Under the pieces are notes generated by a model. That model was not told where the DNA came from, searched no databases, and worked only from the letters and a program-made list of their open reading frames with translations. Positions 34,354 through 42,099 of a stretch of 64,000 bases of DNA are shown here, piece after piece; position 1 is the first letter of the stretch; each line of letters opens with the position of its first letter. The stretch spans positions 3,864,001-3,928,000 of the forward strand of contig NZ_CP087719.1 in NCBI RefSeq assembly GCF_020991085.1. Direction: 5' to 3'. Position numbers and translations under genes: made by a program. Source of the stretch: Roseomonas sp. OT10. Its GTDB lineage: Bacteria; Pseudomonadota; Alphaproteobacteria; Acetobacterales; Acetobacteraceae.

Positions 34354-35184
34354 TCAGGCCAGCAGGCTGTAGAACATCCGGACGGCGGTGATGCCCAGGA
34401 ACAGCGCGAAGGCGCGCTTGAGCATCAGGGGCGGGATGGTGTGGGCCAGGTGGACGCCCCAGGGCGTGGCGAGCATCGAGCTGGGCACGATCAGCACGAA
34501 GCCGATCAGGTTGACGTAGCCCAGCGAGAGCGGCGGCAGCAGCGGGTTCCCCCAGCCGGCCCAGATGAAGCCGATGGTCGCGGGGATGGAGATGATGATC
34601 CCGAAGGCCGAGGCGGTGGCGACCGCGCTGCGGATCGGGGTGCCGAACATGTTCATCAGCGGCACGCCGACGGTGCCGCCGCCGATTCCCATCATGGCGC
34701 TGATCGCCCCGATGAAGGTGCCGATGAGCTGACGCAGGAAGCCGGTGGGGAAGGTCTCGCGCAGGCGCGAATCGACCCCGGTGAAGCCCATGTTCAGCGC
34801 CACCAGCACGGCGATGGTGGCGAAGACCGCGGTCAGCGTCGTGCCGCGCACCCAGATCGCCAGCAGCGTGCCGATCAGCACGCCGAAGGTGATGGAGGGG
34901 ATCATCGCCTTGAGCAGCGGCACGTCCATCGCCCCGCGCGCATGGTGCTTGCGCGCCGACTGGATGGAGGTGGGGATGATGGTGGCCAGGCTGGTGCCCA
35001 CGGCCAGCTTCATCTGCACCGCCTCGGGGATGCCGAGGGCGGGGAAGATGTTGAACAGCACCGGCACGATGACGATGCCGCCGCCGACCCCGAGCAGCCC
35101 GGCCAGGGTGCCCGAGACGAGGCCGGTCACGACCATCGCCAGGGCCAGCGCCCCCAGCCAGAGGGGGTCGTTCATGTGCTGCAT
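34354..35184 (-). CDS. TSUP (TauE/SafE) family anion exporter
   Basis: A 276-residue membrane protein with eight predicted spans. The N-terminal repeat has GTLAGLLGVGGGIVIVPVLF and the C-terminal repeat has GAISAMMGIGGGTVGVPLMN, the paired glycine motifs of the TauE/SafE family. Members export sulfite, sulfoacetate or organosulfur anions, or exchange them with protons. ATG 35184 and a second ATG four codons later (MNDPLW) are both possible. It is divergent from another TSUP gene at 35304, across 119 bases that must hold both promoters. Confidence 0.9.
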   Translation of the reverse strand: MQHMNDPLWLGALALAMVVTGLVSGTLAGLLGVGGGIVIVPVLFNIFPALGIPEAVQMKLAVGTSLATIIPTSIQSARKHHARGAMDVPLLKAMIPSITFGVLIGTLLAIWVRGTTLTAVFATIAVLVALNMGFTGVDSRLRETFPTGFLRQLIGTFIGAISAMMGIGGGTVGVPLMNMFGTPIRSAVATASAFGIIISIPATIGFIWAGWGNPLLPPLSLGYVNLIGFVLIVPSSMLATPWGVHLAHTIPPLMLKRAFALFLGITAVRMFYSLLA

Positions 35185-35303
35185 GGGCGGGATGCCTCGG
35201 CCGGGTGCGGGATGTGACGCCGGGCAGTTCCCGGCGGCAGGGTCGGCGTCCTAGATTGCACGCTGCGCGGGCAGCGTCACCCCGTCCCGCCCCGGATGCC
35301 GCC

Positions 35304-36062
35304 GTGTCCCTGATCGCCGACCCCTGGTTCTATGCCCTGGCCGTGCCGGGTTTCCTCATCAACGGCATCAGCAAGGGCGGCTTCGCCTCGGGGGCGGGCA
35401 ACGTCGCGGTGCCGCTGATGTCCATGGCGGTGCCGGCCCCCCAGGCGGCGGGAATCGCCCTGCCCGTCCTCTGCGCCATGGACGTCTCCGGCCTGCGCGC
35501 CTGGTGGGGGCAGTGGAGCCTGCGGGAGATGCGGGTCCTGCTGCCGGGCGGCGTGCTGGGCATCGTGCTGGGCACGGCGGCCTTCAACCTGCTGACGGCC
35601 AGGGGCGTCAGCCTCGCGCTGGGGGTGATCACCCTGCTCTTCCTCGGGCGCAGCCTCTGGCTGGCGATGCGGCGGGACACGCCGCCGCCGGCCCCGCCCG
35701 ACCCGGCGAAGGGCTTCCTCTGGGCCACGGCCAGCGGGCTGACCAGCACCGTCGCCCATGCCGGGGGGCCGCCGCTGGCGGTGTACCTCTACCCGCTGCG
35801 GCTGGACCGGCGGATGCTGGCCGCCACCACCACCGTCTTCTTCGGGGTGATGAACTACCTGAAGCTGATCCCCTATGCGGGGATGGGGCTGCTGGACGGC
35901 ACGAACCTGCTGACCAGCCTGGTGCTGCTGCCCCTGGCCCCGATCGGCGTGCAGATCGGCATCCGCCTGCACCACCGGATCAGCGACCGGGTCTTCTACA
36001 ACGCGATCTACGCCTTGCTGCTGGTGACGGGGATCAAGCTGGTATGGGACGGTCTGGCATGA
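35304..36062 (+). CDS. TSUP (TauE/SafE) family membrane transporter
   Basis: A 252-residue member of the second TSUP subgroup (YfcA-like). GTG 35304 was chosen because it gives the usual length and begins VSLIADPWFYALAVPGFLINGISKGGF. The family glycine motif is KGGFASGAGNVAVPLMS, and the second repeat shows TVAHAGGPPLAVYLYPLRL. It overlaps the Asp/Glu racemase gene by four bases (ATGA), so the two are co-translated. It is only distantly like the TSUP protein encoded divergently at 34354-35184. Confidence 0.9.
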   Translation: MSLIADPWFYALAVPGFLINGISKGGFASGAGNVAVPLMSMAVPAPQAAGIALPVLCAMDVSGLRAWWGQWSLREMRVLLPGGVLGIVLGTAAFNLLTARGVSLALGVITLLFLGRSLWLAMRRDTPPPAPPDPAKGFLWATASGLTSTVAHAGGPPLAVYLYPLRLDRRMLAATTTVFFGVMNYLKLIPYAGMGLLDGTNLLTSLVLLPLAPIGVQIGIRLHHRISDRVFYNAIYALLLVTGIKLVWDGLA

Positions 36063-36766
36063 GGCGGGACGACGGGGTCCTGGGCATCCTGGGCGGGATG
36101 GGGCCGCTGGCCGGGGCGCAGTTCCTGGCGCGCCTCACCCTGCTCAACCCGGCGGGGCGGGACCAGGACCATGTCCCGGCCGTGCTGTGGTCCGATCCCC
36201 GCGTGCCCGACCGTACCGCCGCCCGCCTGTCCGGCGGCGAGGACCCGCTGCCCTGGCTGCTGCGCGGCCTGCGCGGGCTGGAGGCGGCGGGCTGCAGCGC
36301 CATCGCCATCCCCTGCAACACCGCCCATGGCTGGTACGCGGAGATGCAGGCCGCCACCCGCCTGCCGATCCTGCACATCATCGACGCCGCGGAGGAGGAT
36401 CTGCTGCGCCAGGGCCTGGGCGGCCGGCGGGTGGGCGTGATGGGCACGGCCGGAACGCTGGCCATGCGGCTCTACCAGGATCGCCTGGGGGCGCTGGGCC
36501 ACGAATGCCTGGTGCCGGAGCCGGAGGAGATGGAGCGGCTGGTCAGCCCGGGCATCGCGCTGGTCAAGGCCAATCGCGTCGCCGAGGCCCATGCCCCCCT
36601 GGCCGAGGCGGCCCGCGCCCTGGCCGCGCGCGGGGCGGAGGCGGTGGTGCTGGGCTGCACCGAGATCCCGCTGGGGATCGCCGCCGGGCCGGGGCTGCCC
36701 TTCCCCGTGGTGGACACGATCGACGCGCTGGCCCGGGCGGCGCTGCGCTGGGCGGGACGGGGCTGA
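36059..36766 (+). CDS. Aspartate/glutamate (hydantoin) racemase family protein
   Basis: A 235-residue pyridoxal-independent racemase of the YgeA/RacX type. Start ATG 36059 overlaps the exporter stop. GILGGMGPLAG at the N-terminus is the signature; the two catalytic cysteines lie in AIPCNTAH and VLGCTEIPL. Such enzymes move the alpha proton of aspartate, glutamate or other amino acids between D and L forms; broad-specificity members also exist. Coupling to a TSUP exporter suggests metabolism and export of an acidic or sulfonated amino acid (inference). Confidence 0.9.
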   Translation: MRRDDGVLGILGGMGPLAGAQFLARLTLLNPAGRDQDHVPAVLWSDPRVPDRTAARLSGGEDPLPWLLRGLRGLEAAGCSAIAIPCNTAHGWYAEMQAATRLPILHIIDAAEEDLLRQGLGGRRVGVMGTAGTLAMRLYQDRLGALGHECLVPEPEEMERLVSPGIALVKANRVAEAHAPLAEAARALAARGAEAVVLGCTEIPLGIAAGPGLPFPVVDTIDALARAALRWAGRG

Positions 36767-36952
36767 GGGCATTCCGCCAGGGCGGCGGACGGGCGGGCAA
36801 TGTCGTGCCGGGGGCGATCCCGGCGGAAACGGGATGGCTGGATCGTGCCCGCCCTCAGGGGGGCGGCGAGGCAGGGGCTGCCAGGGCCTATGAATCCCTG
36901 GCTTGCGGATTCCGGGCGGGCGGAGACGGAAGGAAGGCGGCGGGCCGCGCCG

Positions 36953-37192
36953 TCAGTCGCACTCGCAGCCGTTGGTCGGGCCGGTATCGGCGCGGATGAC
37001 GTGATGGTCCACCCACTCCGCCACCAGCCGCTGCGCCTCGCTCACCGAGGCTTCGGGATGGTGGATGCGGTACAGGGCGGTGCAGGCGCGGAAGGAGGAC
37101 AGGTCGTCGTTCCCCCCCTCGCGCAGCTCGCGATAGGCCGTGACGACGGCGCGCTCGCAGCGCCGTGCGATGTAGCTGAAGTCGTGGCCCAT
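36953..37192 (-). CDS. Small cysteine-tailed protein with its own promoter and iron-box-like site
   Basis: A 79-residue protein starting at ATG 37192 (MGHDFSYIARRCERAVVTAY). The start was chosen because GGAG lies about nine bases upstream and because longer frames run through the promoter at 37243-37271. Sequence features are an amphipathic helical core (REGGNDDLSSFRACTALYRIHHPEASVSEAQRL broken by two turns), five cysteines in all, two of them in the tail NGCECD, and four histidines. No family recognised. The tail could bind metal. It lies alone between a racemase gene and a dehydrogenase gene. Confidence 0.72.
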   Translation of the reverse strand: MGHDFSYIARRCERAVVTAYRELREGGNDDLSSFRACTALYRIHHPEASVSEAQRLVAEWVDHHVIRADTGPTNGCECD

Positions 37193-37215
37193 TCCCATCT
37201 CCGCATGCGATCCAA

Positions 37216-37232
37216 TTGAGAATCGCTCGCAA
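37216..37232 (-). promoter_or_regulatory. Fur-box-like site over the transcription start
   Basis: TTGAGAATCGCTCGCAA. The left half TGAGAAT fits the 7-1-7 Fur consensus (TGAnAAT-n-ATTnTCA); the right half is weaker. It sits just downstream of the -10 box at 37243-37248, where repressor binding would block RNA polymerase. This predicts iron-dependent control of the small gene at 36953-37192; an Irr or unrelated regulator remains possible. Confidence 0.5.
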
Positions 37233-37242
37233 TGTGTGGCCC

Positions 37243-37271
37243 ATACTAGGGTCACATGAATGGCCGTTCAA
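37243..37271 (-). promoter_or_regulatory. Sigma-70-type promoter for the small cysteine-tailed gene
   Basis: On the minus strand TTGAAC (37266-37271) and TAGTAT (37243-37248) are separated by exactly 17 bases. This is one of the few AT-rich patches in the region and its spacing is ideal. The start of transcription would be near 37236. Confidence 0.6.
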
Positions 37272-37377
37272 GTATCGAAGTGCCCCGTTACCGACCCTGC
37301 CGACCGGTGGATGCCGCGGCGCCCCGGCACCGGGGGAAGCCCGCCGCGCCACGCGGATGGGGCGGCCGGCGATCCGG

Positions 37378-38448
37378 TCAGCCCGCCGCGACGGCCTCGG
37401 CCAGGGCCCGGCCCAGATCGGCGGTGCCCGCCTGGCCGCCCAGGTCGCGGGTGCGCGGCCCGCCCTCGCCCAGCAGCTTCTCGATGGCGGCCAGGATGGC
37501 GGCCGCGGCCTCCGCCTCGCCCAGGTGCTCCAGCATCATCGCACCCGACCAGATCTGGCCGATCGGGTTGCAGATGCCCTTGCCGGCGATGTCGGGGGCG
37601 GAGCCGTGCACCGGCTCGAACATCGAGGGGTGCTTCTTCTCCGGGTTGATGTTGGCGCTGGGCGCGATGCCGATGGAGCCCGCCACCGCCGGGCCGAGGT
37701 CGGAGAGGATGTCGCCGAACAGGTTCGACCCCACCACCACGTCGAACCAGTCCGGATGCTGCACGAACTGCGCGCAGAGGATGTCGATGTGGAACTGGTC
37801 CGTCGTCACCTCCGGGTACTGCGCCTTCATCGCCGCGAAGCGCTCGTCCCAGAAGGGCATGGTGAAGGTGATGCCGTTGGACTTGGTGGCGCTGGTCACC
37901 TTCTTCCGGGGACGCTTCATCGCCAGCTCGAAGGCATAGCGCATCACCCGGTCCACGCCGTGGCGGGTGAAGACGCTCTCCTGGGTCACGAACTCCCGCT
38001 CCGTGCCCGCGAACATGCGGCCGCCGGAGGAGCTGTACTCGCCCTCGGTGTTCTCGCGCACCACGACGAAGTCGATCTCGGCCGGGGTGCGGCCGGCCAG
38101 CGGCGTGCGCACCCCCGGCATCAGCCGGCAGGGGCGCAACGAGATGTACTGGTCGAACTCCCGCCGCATCGGGATCAGCAGGCCCCAGAGCGAGACGTGG
38201 TCCGGCACGTCCGGCCAGCCCACCGCGCCCAGGAAGACGCTGTCCGCCTCGCGCAGCCGGTCCAGCCCGTCCGCCGGCATCATCGCGCCGGTGGTGCGGT
38301 AGCGGTCGCAGGACCAGTCGTATTCCGTGCAGTCCAGCGTGAAGCCGAAGCGCCTCCCGGCGGCCTCCAGCACGCGCAGCCCCTCCGGCACGGTCTCCTT
38401 GCCGATGCCGTCCCCGGGGATGACGGCGATGCGGTGGGTGCGGGTCAT
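37378..38448 (-). CDS. Tartrate/D-malate dehydrogenase family (isopropylmalate-dehydrogenase-like)
   Basis: A 356-residue NAD-dependent beta-decarboxylating dehydrogenase, ATG 38448 (MTRTHRIAVIPGDGIGKETVPEG). Family landmarks: VVVRENTEGEYSSSGG for the hydroxyacid, GSNLFGDILSDLGPAVAGSIGIAPSANINPE with the metal-binding aspartates, and FEPVHGSAPDIAGKGICNP for NAD. The SLWGLLIPMRREFDQYISLRP segment and the length fit TtuC/DmlA (tartrate dehydrogenase, D-malate dehydrogenase) rather than LeuB. It oxidises and decarboxylates a 2-hydroxy-dicarboxylate such as D-malate or tartrate. Confidence 0.9.
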   Translation of the reverse strand: MTRTHRIAVIPGDGIGKETVPEGLRVLEAAGRRFGFTLDCTEYDWSCDRYRTTGAMMPADGLDRLREADSVFLGAVGWPDVPDHVSLWGLLIPMRREFDQYISLRPCRLMPGVRTPLAGRTPAEIDFVVVRENTEGEYSSSGGRMFAGTEREFVTQESVFTRHGVDRVMRYAFELAMKRPRKKVTSATKSNGITFTMPFWDERFAAMKAQYPEVTTDQFHIDILCAQFVQHPDWFDVVVGSNLFGDILSDLGPAVAGSIGIAPSANINPEKKHPSMFEPVHGSAPDIAGKGICNPIGQIWSGAMMLEHLGEAEAAAAILAAIEKLLGEGGPRTRDLGGQAGTADLGRALAEAVAAG

Positions 38449-38673
38449 GGGCACGTCCTGGGGCTTCCTCGGAAGGGGCGCAGGGTGGCCGGGGGGCCGC
38501 GGCCCGGCAAGCCCACCCGGCAGCCCATTTGGGCCGTTCGGTTGCGGCGCCCCACCGGGCTCGCTAGAGCGGACGGGCCCCGGGCAGCCCCGCCCGAAGC
38601 GCCGCGGGCCGGGCGCGCCCGCGCCGGAGGACCCGTCCCGGGCCGGCGGCCCAATTTTGTCGGAGGCACCCCG

Positions 38674-39066
38674 ATGCCGGACCTTCCCCCGCCACGCCGC
38701 TATGACGAGGCCAGCCTGGCCCGGCCCCGCCCCCGGCGCCGCGGGCCGGCCGCGATGGCGCTGAAGGGCGTCCGCATCCTGGTCTTCGGCGTGCTGACCT
38801 TCGTCCTGACCCTGGCCGAGGAGGTCGCGGACATCCTGGCGCCCGTGGTCCTGCTGCTCGGGCTGGCCTGGTGGGCGGCGCTGCACCTGCTCGGCGGCCT
38901 GATCACCGAGCCGGCGCTGCAGCCCATCCTGCGCGAGCTGCCGGACCGGCTGCAGGCCGCCGGGTATGAGTTCACCCCCTCCGGCATGATCCGCGACGGC
39001 CTCCTGCTGGTCGCGGTGGTGGCCGCCTGCCGCACCCTGAACGGCATCATCGCCAAGGAGACCTGA
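38674..39066 (+). CDS. Small membrane protein of unknown function
   Basis: A 130-residue protein at ATG 38674, with a ribosome site (cggaggc) seven bases upstream. A basic proline-rich N-terminus (PPPRRYDEASLARPRPRRRG) precedes one long hydrophobic region about 40-75 (ILVFGVLTFVLTLAEEV, ILAPVVLLLGLAWWAALHLL) and a second at about 108-122. It is convergent with the deacetylase gene, 52 bases away. No family recognised; possibly an envelope-associated protein. Confidence 0.65.
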   Translation: MPDLPPPRRYDEASLARPRPRRRGPAAMALKGVRILVFGVLTFVLTLAEEVADILAPVVLLLGLAWWAALHLLGGLITEPALQPILRELPDRLQAAGYEFTPSGMIRDGLLLVAVVAACRTLNGIIAKET

Positions 39067-39093
39067 ACCGGGACCTGCCAGCCGGCCGGCGTC

Positions 39094-39108
39094 TCCGCCA
39101 GCGGCGGA
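39094..39108. terminator. Short hairpin between convergent genes
   Basis: TCCGCC and GGCGGA arms with an AGC loop, between stops at 39066 and 39119. Stem is only six pairs, so this is a weak call. Confidence 0.3.
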
Positions 39109-39118
39109 ACCGGAGCCC

Positions 39119-39925
39119 TCAGCCCCGTCCTTCCCGCGGCAGCGGGGCGAAGCACAGGCCGCGCTCCTGCAAGCCGGCCAGCAGCGGCTCCAGGATACCG
39201 GCGAAGGGTTCGCGGCGGGATCGCACGCCCCAGTGCATCAGCAGCACCTCGCCGTCGCGGATGGCGGAGAGGTTCCTCGCCAGCAGGGCACGGTTGGGGG
39301 AGCGGTCGCTGTCCAGCTCGTCGCCCAGGAAGCCGTTCGCCGTCCAGCCCTGGTGCCGCAGGCCGCAGGCCCGGGCCAGGGCGAGCGCGTTGGGCGTGGT
39401 CCGGCCGCCGGGCGCCCGCCAGAGCGGCAGCACCACCGCCTCCGGCACCATGGCCTTCAGCCGCTCGACCGGCCGGCGCAGCTCCGCGCAGAGCGCGGCC
39501 CCGTCCAGCACCTCCGCCCCCTCCCCCGCGCGGCGGGAGGCGTAGCGGACCCGGCCCGGCCCCGGATCGCCGGAGAAGTACCAGTGCCGCCAGGTATGGC
39601 TGGCGAAGACGTGGCCCTCCGCCGCCCGCGCCCGCCAGAAGGGGGCCCAGGAATCATCCAGGGTGCGATCGCCGCGGAAGGTCGGCTCGTCGGCGACGAA
39701 GAGGGTGGCGCGGACCTGCCGACGGCGCAGGATCGCTGCGATCTCCTCCGCCTCGCGCGACCAGCCGGTGTCGATGGTGAGGTAGATGGTGCCACGGCAG
39801 GCGAGAAGCTGGGCGAGAGCCGGGGTGGAGAGGGCCGGGACGGCGAGGGGCGCCGCCAGCGCCGCGAGCAGGGCGCGCCGGCCGCAACCGGCGGCGCCCT
39901 TCGGGAAGGCGTCTGCGCCGCCCAT
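39119..39925 (-). CDS. Polysaccharide deacetylase family protein (exported)
   Basis: A 268-residue NodB-like carbohydrate esterase. ATG 39925 (MGGADAFPKGAAGCGRRALL) gives a twin-arginine-like signal ending PALAQ. The fold opens TIYLTIDTGWSREAEEIA, where the usual T(F/Y)DDG aspartates are replaced by IDTG, leaving one catalytic Asp. Motif 2 is FASHTWRHWYFS (His-x-x-x-His present). Motif 3 is LWRAPGGRT and the last His is in LLMHWGVRS. The reduced first motif suggests altered metal binding or a divergent subfamily acting on an envelope glycan. It starts 26 bases after the YncE-like gene. Confidence 0.85.
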   Translation of the reverse strand: MGGADAFPKGAAGCGRRALLAALAAPLAVPALSTPALAQLLACRGTIYLTIDTGWSREAEEIAAILRRRQVRATLFVADEPTFRGDRTLDDSWAPFWRARAAEGHVFASHTWRHWYFSGDPGPGRVRYASRRAGEGAEVLDGAALCAELRRPVERLKAMVPEAVVLPLWRAPGGRTTPNALALARACGLRHQGWTANGFLGDELDSDRSPNRALLARNLSAIRDGEVLLMHWGVRSRREPFAGILEPLLAGLQERGLCFAPLPREGRG

Positions 39926-39950
39926 GCTGCCCCGGCCGTGCCGGTGACGT

Positions 39951-40940
39951 TCAGCGGGCGGAACGCTGCGCGTCGGCCACGGCGGCGGCGCCGACCTGGT
40001 ACAGGATGCCATGCGGGGAGCGGCCGACCGGAATCTGCGTCAGCTCGCCCGTGGCGGGGTCCAGGACGCCCACCTTGCGGATGAAGCGCAGCGTCGCCCA
40101 GAGCTTGCCGTCCGGACCGAAGGTGATGTCGTCCGGCCCGCCCGGCACCTCGTAGACGCGGCGGATGGCCAGGGTCCTGGGGTCCAGCGCGGTGATGCGG
40201 CTGTCCACCCGGCTGGTCACGTAGATCGTGTCGCCGTTCGGCGAGGGGAAGACCTGATGGGTCCCGCGCCCCAGCACGATCCGGCGCTCCACCACCCGCG
40301 CCTCGGGATCGACGACGGCCAGATTGTCCGAGCCCATGATGCCGACCAGCAGCCTGCCCTCGTGCCAGAGGATGCCCGCCGGATCACGGCCGACCTCCAG
40401 CTTCCACAGCACCTCCCGCGTGTCCAGGGCGATCGCGGCGATCTCCCTGTCGCCCTGCAGGGTGACGTAGGCCACCTTGCTGTCCGGGCTGAAGGCGACG
40501 TGGCTCGGCATGTCGCCGGAGCGGACCCGCCCCTGCAGGGTCAGCGCCTGCCCGTCCCAGCCGTAGACGTCCACCTGATCGCGGCGGAGGCTGGTGACCA
40601 CCAGCCTCTTGCCGTCCGGGGTGAAGGCCAGGTGGTAGGGGTTGCTGATCCGCTCCCGCCGCTTCACCTCGCCCGTGGCGGGGTCGAGGAAGACCATCTC
40701 GTTGCCGCCGGAATCCCCGACCAGGATCTGGGTTCCGTCCGGGGTCAGGGTCAGGTGGTGGACCTCGCGCAGGGCGGGGATGCGCCGCACCTCCTGCTGG
40801 GTCCTGCCGTCCAGCAGCTGGATGCTGGGGTCGGTCGAGTTCAGCACGAAGACCAGGTCGGCCCGTGCCGCCGCGGGCGCCAGCAGCGTCGCCGCGGCGA
40901 ACAGGACAGCGCGGACGGTGGCGCAGGGGGAGAGCCGCAT
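39951..40940 (-). CDS. YncE-like periplasmic beta-propeller protein
   Basis: A 329-residue exported propeller with a signal peptide (MRLSPCATVRAVLFAAATLL, cleavage near AARA). Seven repeated blade units of the YVTN/NHL type can be followed: HHLTLTPDGTQILVGDS, YHLAFTPDGKRLVVTS, SHVAFSPDSKVAYVTLQGD, HQVFPSPNGDTIYVTSR and DDITFGPDGKLWATL among them. Such proteins bind DNA or ligands or act as scaffolds; no catalytic signature is seen. Co-oriented with the downstream deacetylase, so it may belong to the same envelope function. Confidence 0.85.
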   Translation of the reverse strand: MRLSPCATVRAVLFAAATLLAPAAARADLVFVLNSTDPSIQLLDGRTQQEVRRIPALREVHHLTLTPDGTQILVGDSGGNEMVFLDPATGEVKRRERISNPYHLAFTPDGKRLVVTSLRRDQVDVYGWDGQALTLQGRVRSGDMPSHVAFSPDSKVAYVTLQGDREIAAIALDTREVLWKLEVGRDPAGILWHEGRLLVGIMGSDNLAVVDPEARVVERRIVLGRGTHQVFPSPNGDTIYVTSRVDSRITALDPRTLAIRRVYEVPGGPDDITFGPDGKLWATLRFIRKVGVLDPATGELTQIPVGRSPHGILYQVGAAAVADAQRSAR

Positions 40941-40989
40941 GGAACCTCGCAGGGTCCTGTCGGGGGGGGAGGACCTTGAACGCGTCAGC

Positions 40990-41421
40990 CTAGCGCGTCG
41001 TTCCCGTCTCTTCCACCGCGGGCCGGAAGTCGAGGGCAGCGCCGTTCATGCAGTAGCGCAGCCCGGTGGGCGGCGGACCGTCCGGGAAGACATGGCCGAG
41101 ATGCCCGTTGCAATGGGCGCAGTGGACCTCCGTCCGCACCATGCCGAAGGTGCGGTCGGTGGTGGTCGCCACCTGCCCCTCCACCGGGTGGAAGAAGGAG
41201 GGCCAGCCGGTGCCGCTCTCGAACTTCGTCACCGAATCGAAGAGCGGCTGGCCGCAGCCGGCGCAGTGATACGTCCCGGCGCGCTTCTCCCCGTTCAGCG
41301 GGCTGCTGCCCGGCCGCTCCGTGCCGTGCTCGCGCAGGACCCGGTAGGCCTGGGGGGTCAGGCAGTGCTGCCACTCCGCCTCGGTGCGGGCGGCCTCGGC
41401 ACGGGTCTTCTCGTCGCTCAT
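40990..41421 (-). CDS. msrB: Peptide-methionine (R)-S-oxide reductase
   Basis: A 143-residue MsrB that reduces methionine-R-sulfoxide in proteins. Catalytic Cys124 is in RYCMNGAAL. Zinc ligands are Cys53/Cys56 (YHCAGCGQ) and Cys101/Cys104 ([13 protein letters not shown]). [10 protein letters not shown] carries the substrate aromatic pocket. It has no signal peptide, so it is cytoplasmic. ATG 41421 overlaps the msrA stop by four bases. Confidence 0.96.
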   Translation of the reverse strand: MSDEKTRAEAARTEAEWQHCLTPQAYRVLREHGTERPGSSPLNGEKRAGTYHCAGCGQPLFDSVTKFESGTGWPSFFHPVEGQVATTTDRTFGMVRTEVHCAHCNGHLGHVFPDGPPPTGLRYCMNGAALDFRPAVEETGTTR

Positions 41422-41975
41422 GCCGCGCGCTCCCGCAGGCGGTGGGCGAAGGTCTTGCGGAACTTCGCGACCTTCGGGGCGATCACGGCCCGGCAGTAGC
41501 CGGACCAGGGGGTCCGCTCGAAGTAGTCCTGGTGCTCCGCCTCGGCGGGCCAGAACTCCCCGGCCGGGACCAGCTCGGTCGTCAGGGGCGCGGGGTAGAG
41601 CGCCGCCGCCTCCGCCATCACCGCCTCCGCCGTCGCCGCCTGCTCCGGCGAGGTGGTCAGGACGATGCTGCGGTACTGCGGGCCGACATCGGCGCCCTGG
41701 CGGTCCTTCGTGGTGGGGTCATGGATGGTGAAGAAGACCCGCAGGATGTCGGCATAGGAGATCACGGCGGGGTCGAAGACGACCTTCACCACCTCGGCAT
41801 GGCCGGTCTTCTTGCCACAGACCTGCTCATAGGTCGGATTGGGGACCTGGCCCCCGGCATAGCCGGAGACGACCTCGGCCACCCCCTCCAGCTTGCGGTA
41901 GACGGCATCGAGGCACCAGAAGCAGCCGCCGCCGAGGATGGCGGTCTCCCGGGATGGGTTCGCGGTTTCGCTCAT
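41418..41975 (-). CDS. msrA: Peptide-methionine (S)-S-oxide reductase
   Basis: A 185-residue MsrA for the S-epimer. ATG 41975 gives [19 protein letters not shown], with catalytic Cys18 in [26 protein letters not shown] and FFTIHDPT follow as in the family; a C-terminal resolving cysteine is in [10 protein letters not shown]. It is translationally coupled to msrB and lies divergent from the serine hydrolase gene (42100), so the 124 bases between hold both promoters. Confidence 0.96.
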   Translation of the reverse strand: MSETANPSRETAILGGGCFWCLDAVYRKLEGVAEVVSGYAGGQVPNPTYEQVCGKKTGHAEVVKVVFDPAVISYADILRVFFTIHDPTTKDRQGADVGPQYRSIVLTTSPEQAATAEAVMAEAAALYPAPLTTELVPAGEFWPAEAEHQDYFERTPWSGYCRAVIAPKVAKFRKTFAHRLRERAA

Positions 41976-42099
41976 GGGCCGGATGTGGTGCCTCCCCCTC
42001 GCCTCGCCAATCTCCCCGCCCCCAACGCCGCGCGGGACCGCCCCGTTGCGCGCGGGGGCCTTCGCACCCGCCCCCGCCGGGTGCAGTTTGCCGCCCGCG

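Noticed and set aside
37253-37255. Longer start for the small gene (100 residues from 37255)
   Set aside because: That codon lies between the -35 and -10 boxes, so it would not be in the mRNA.
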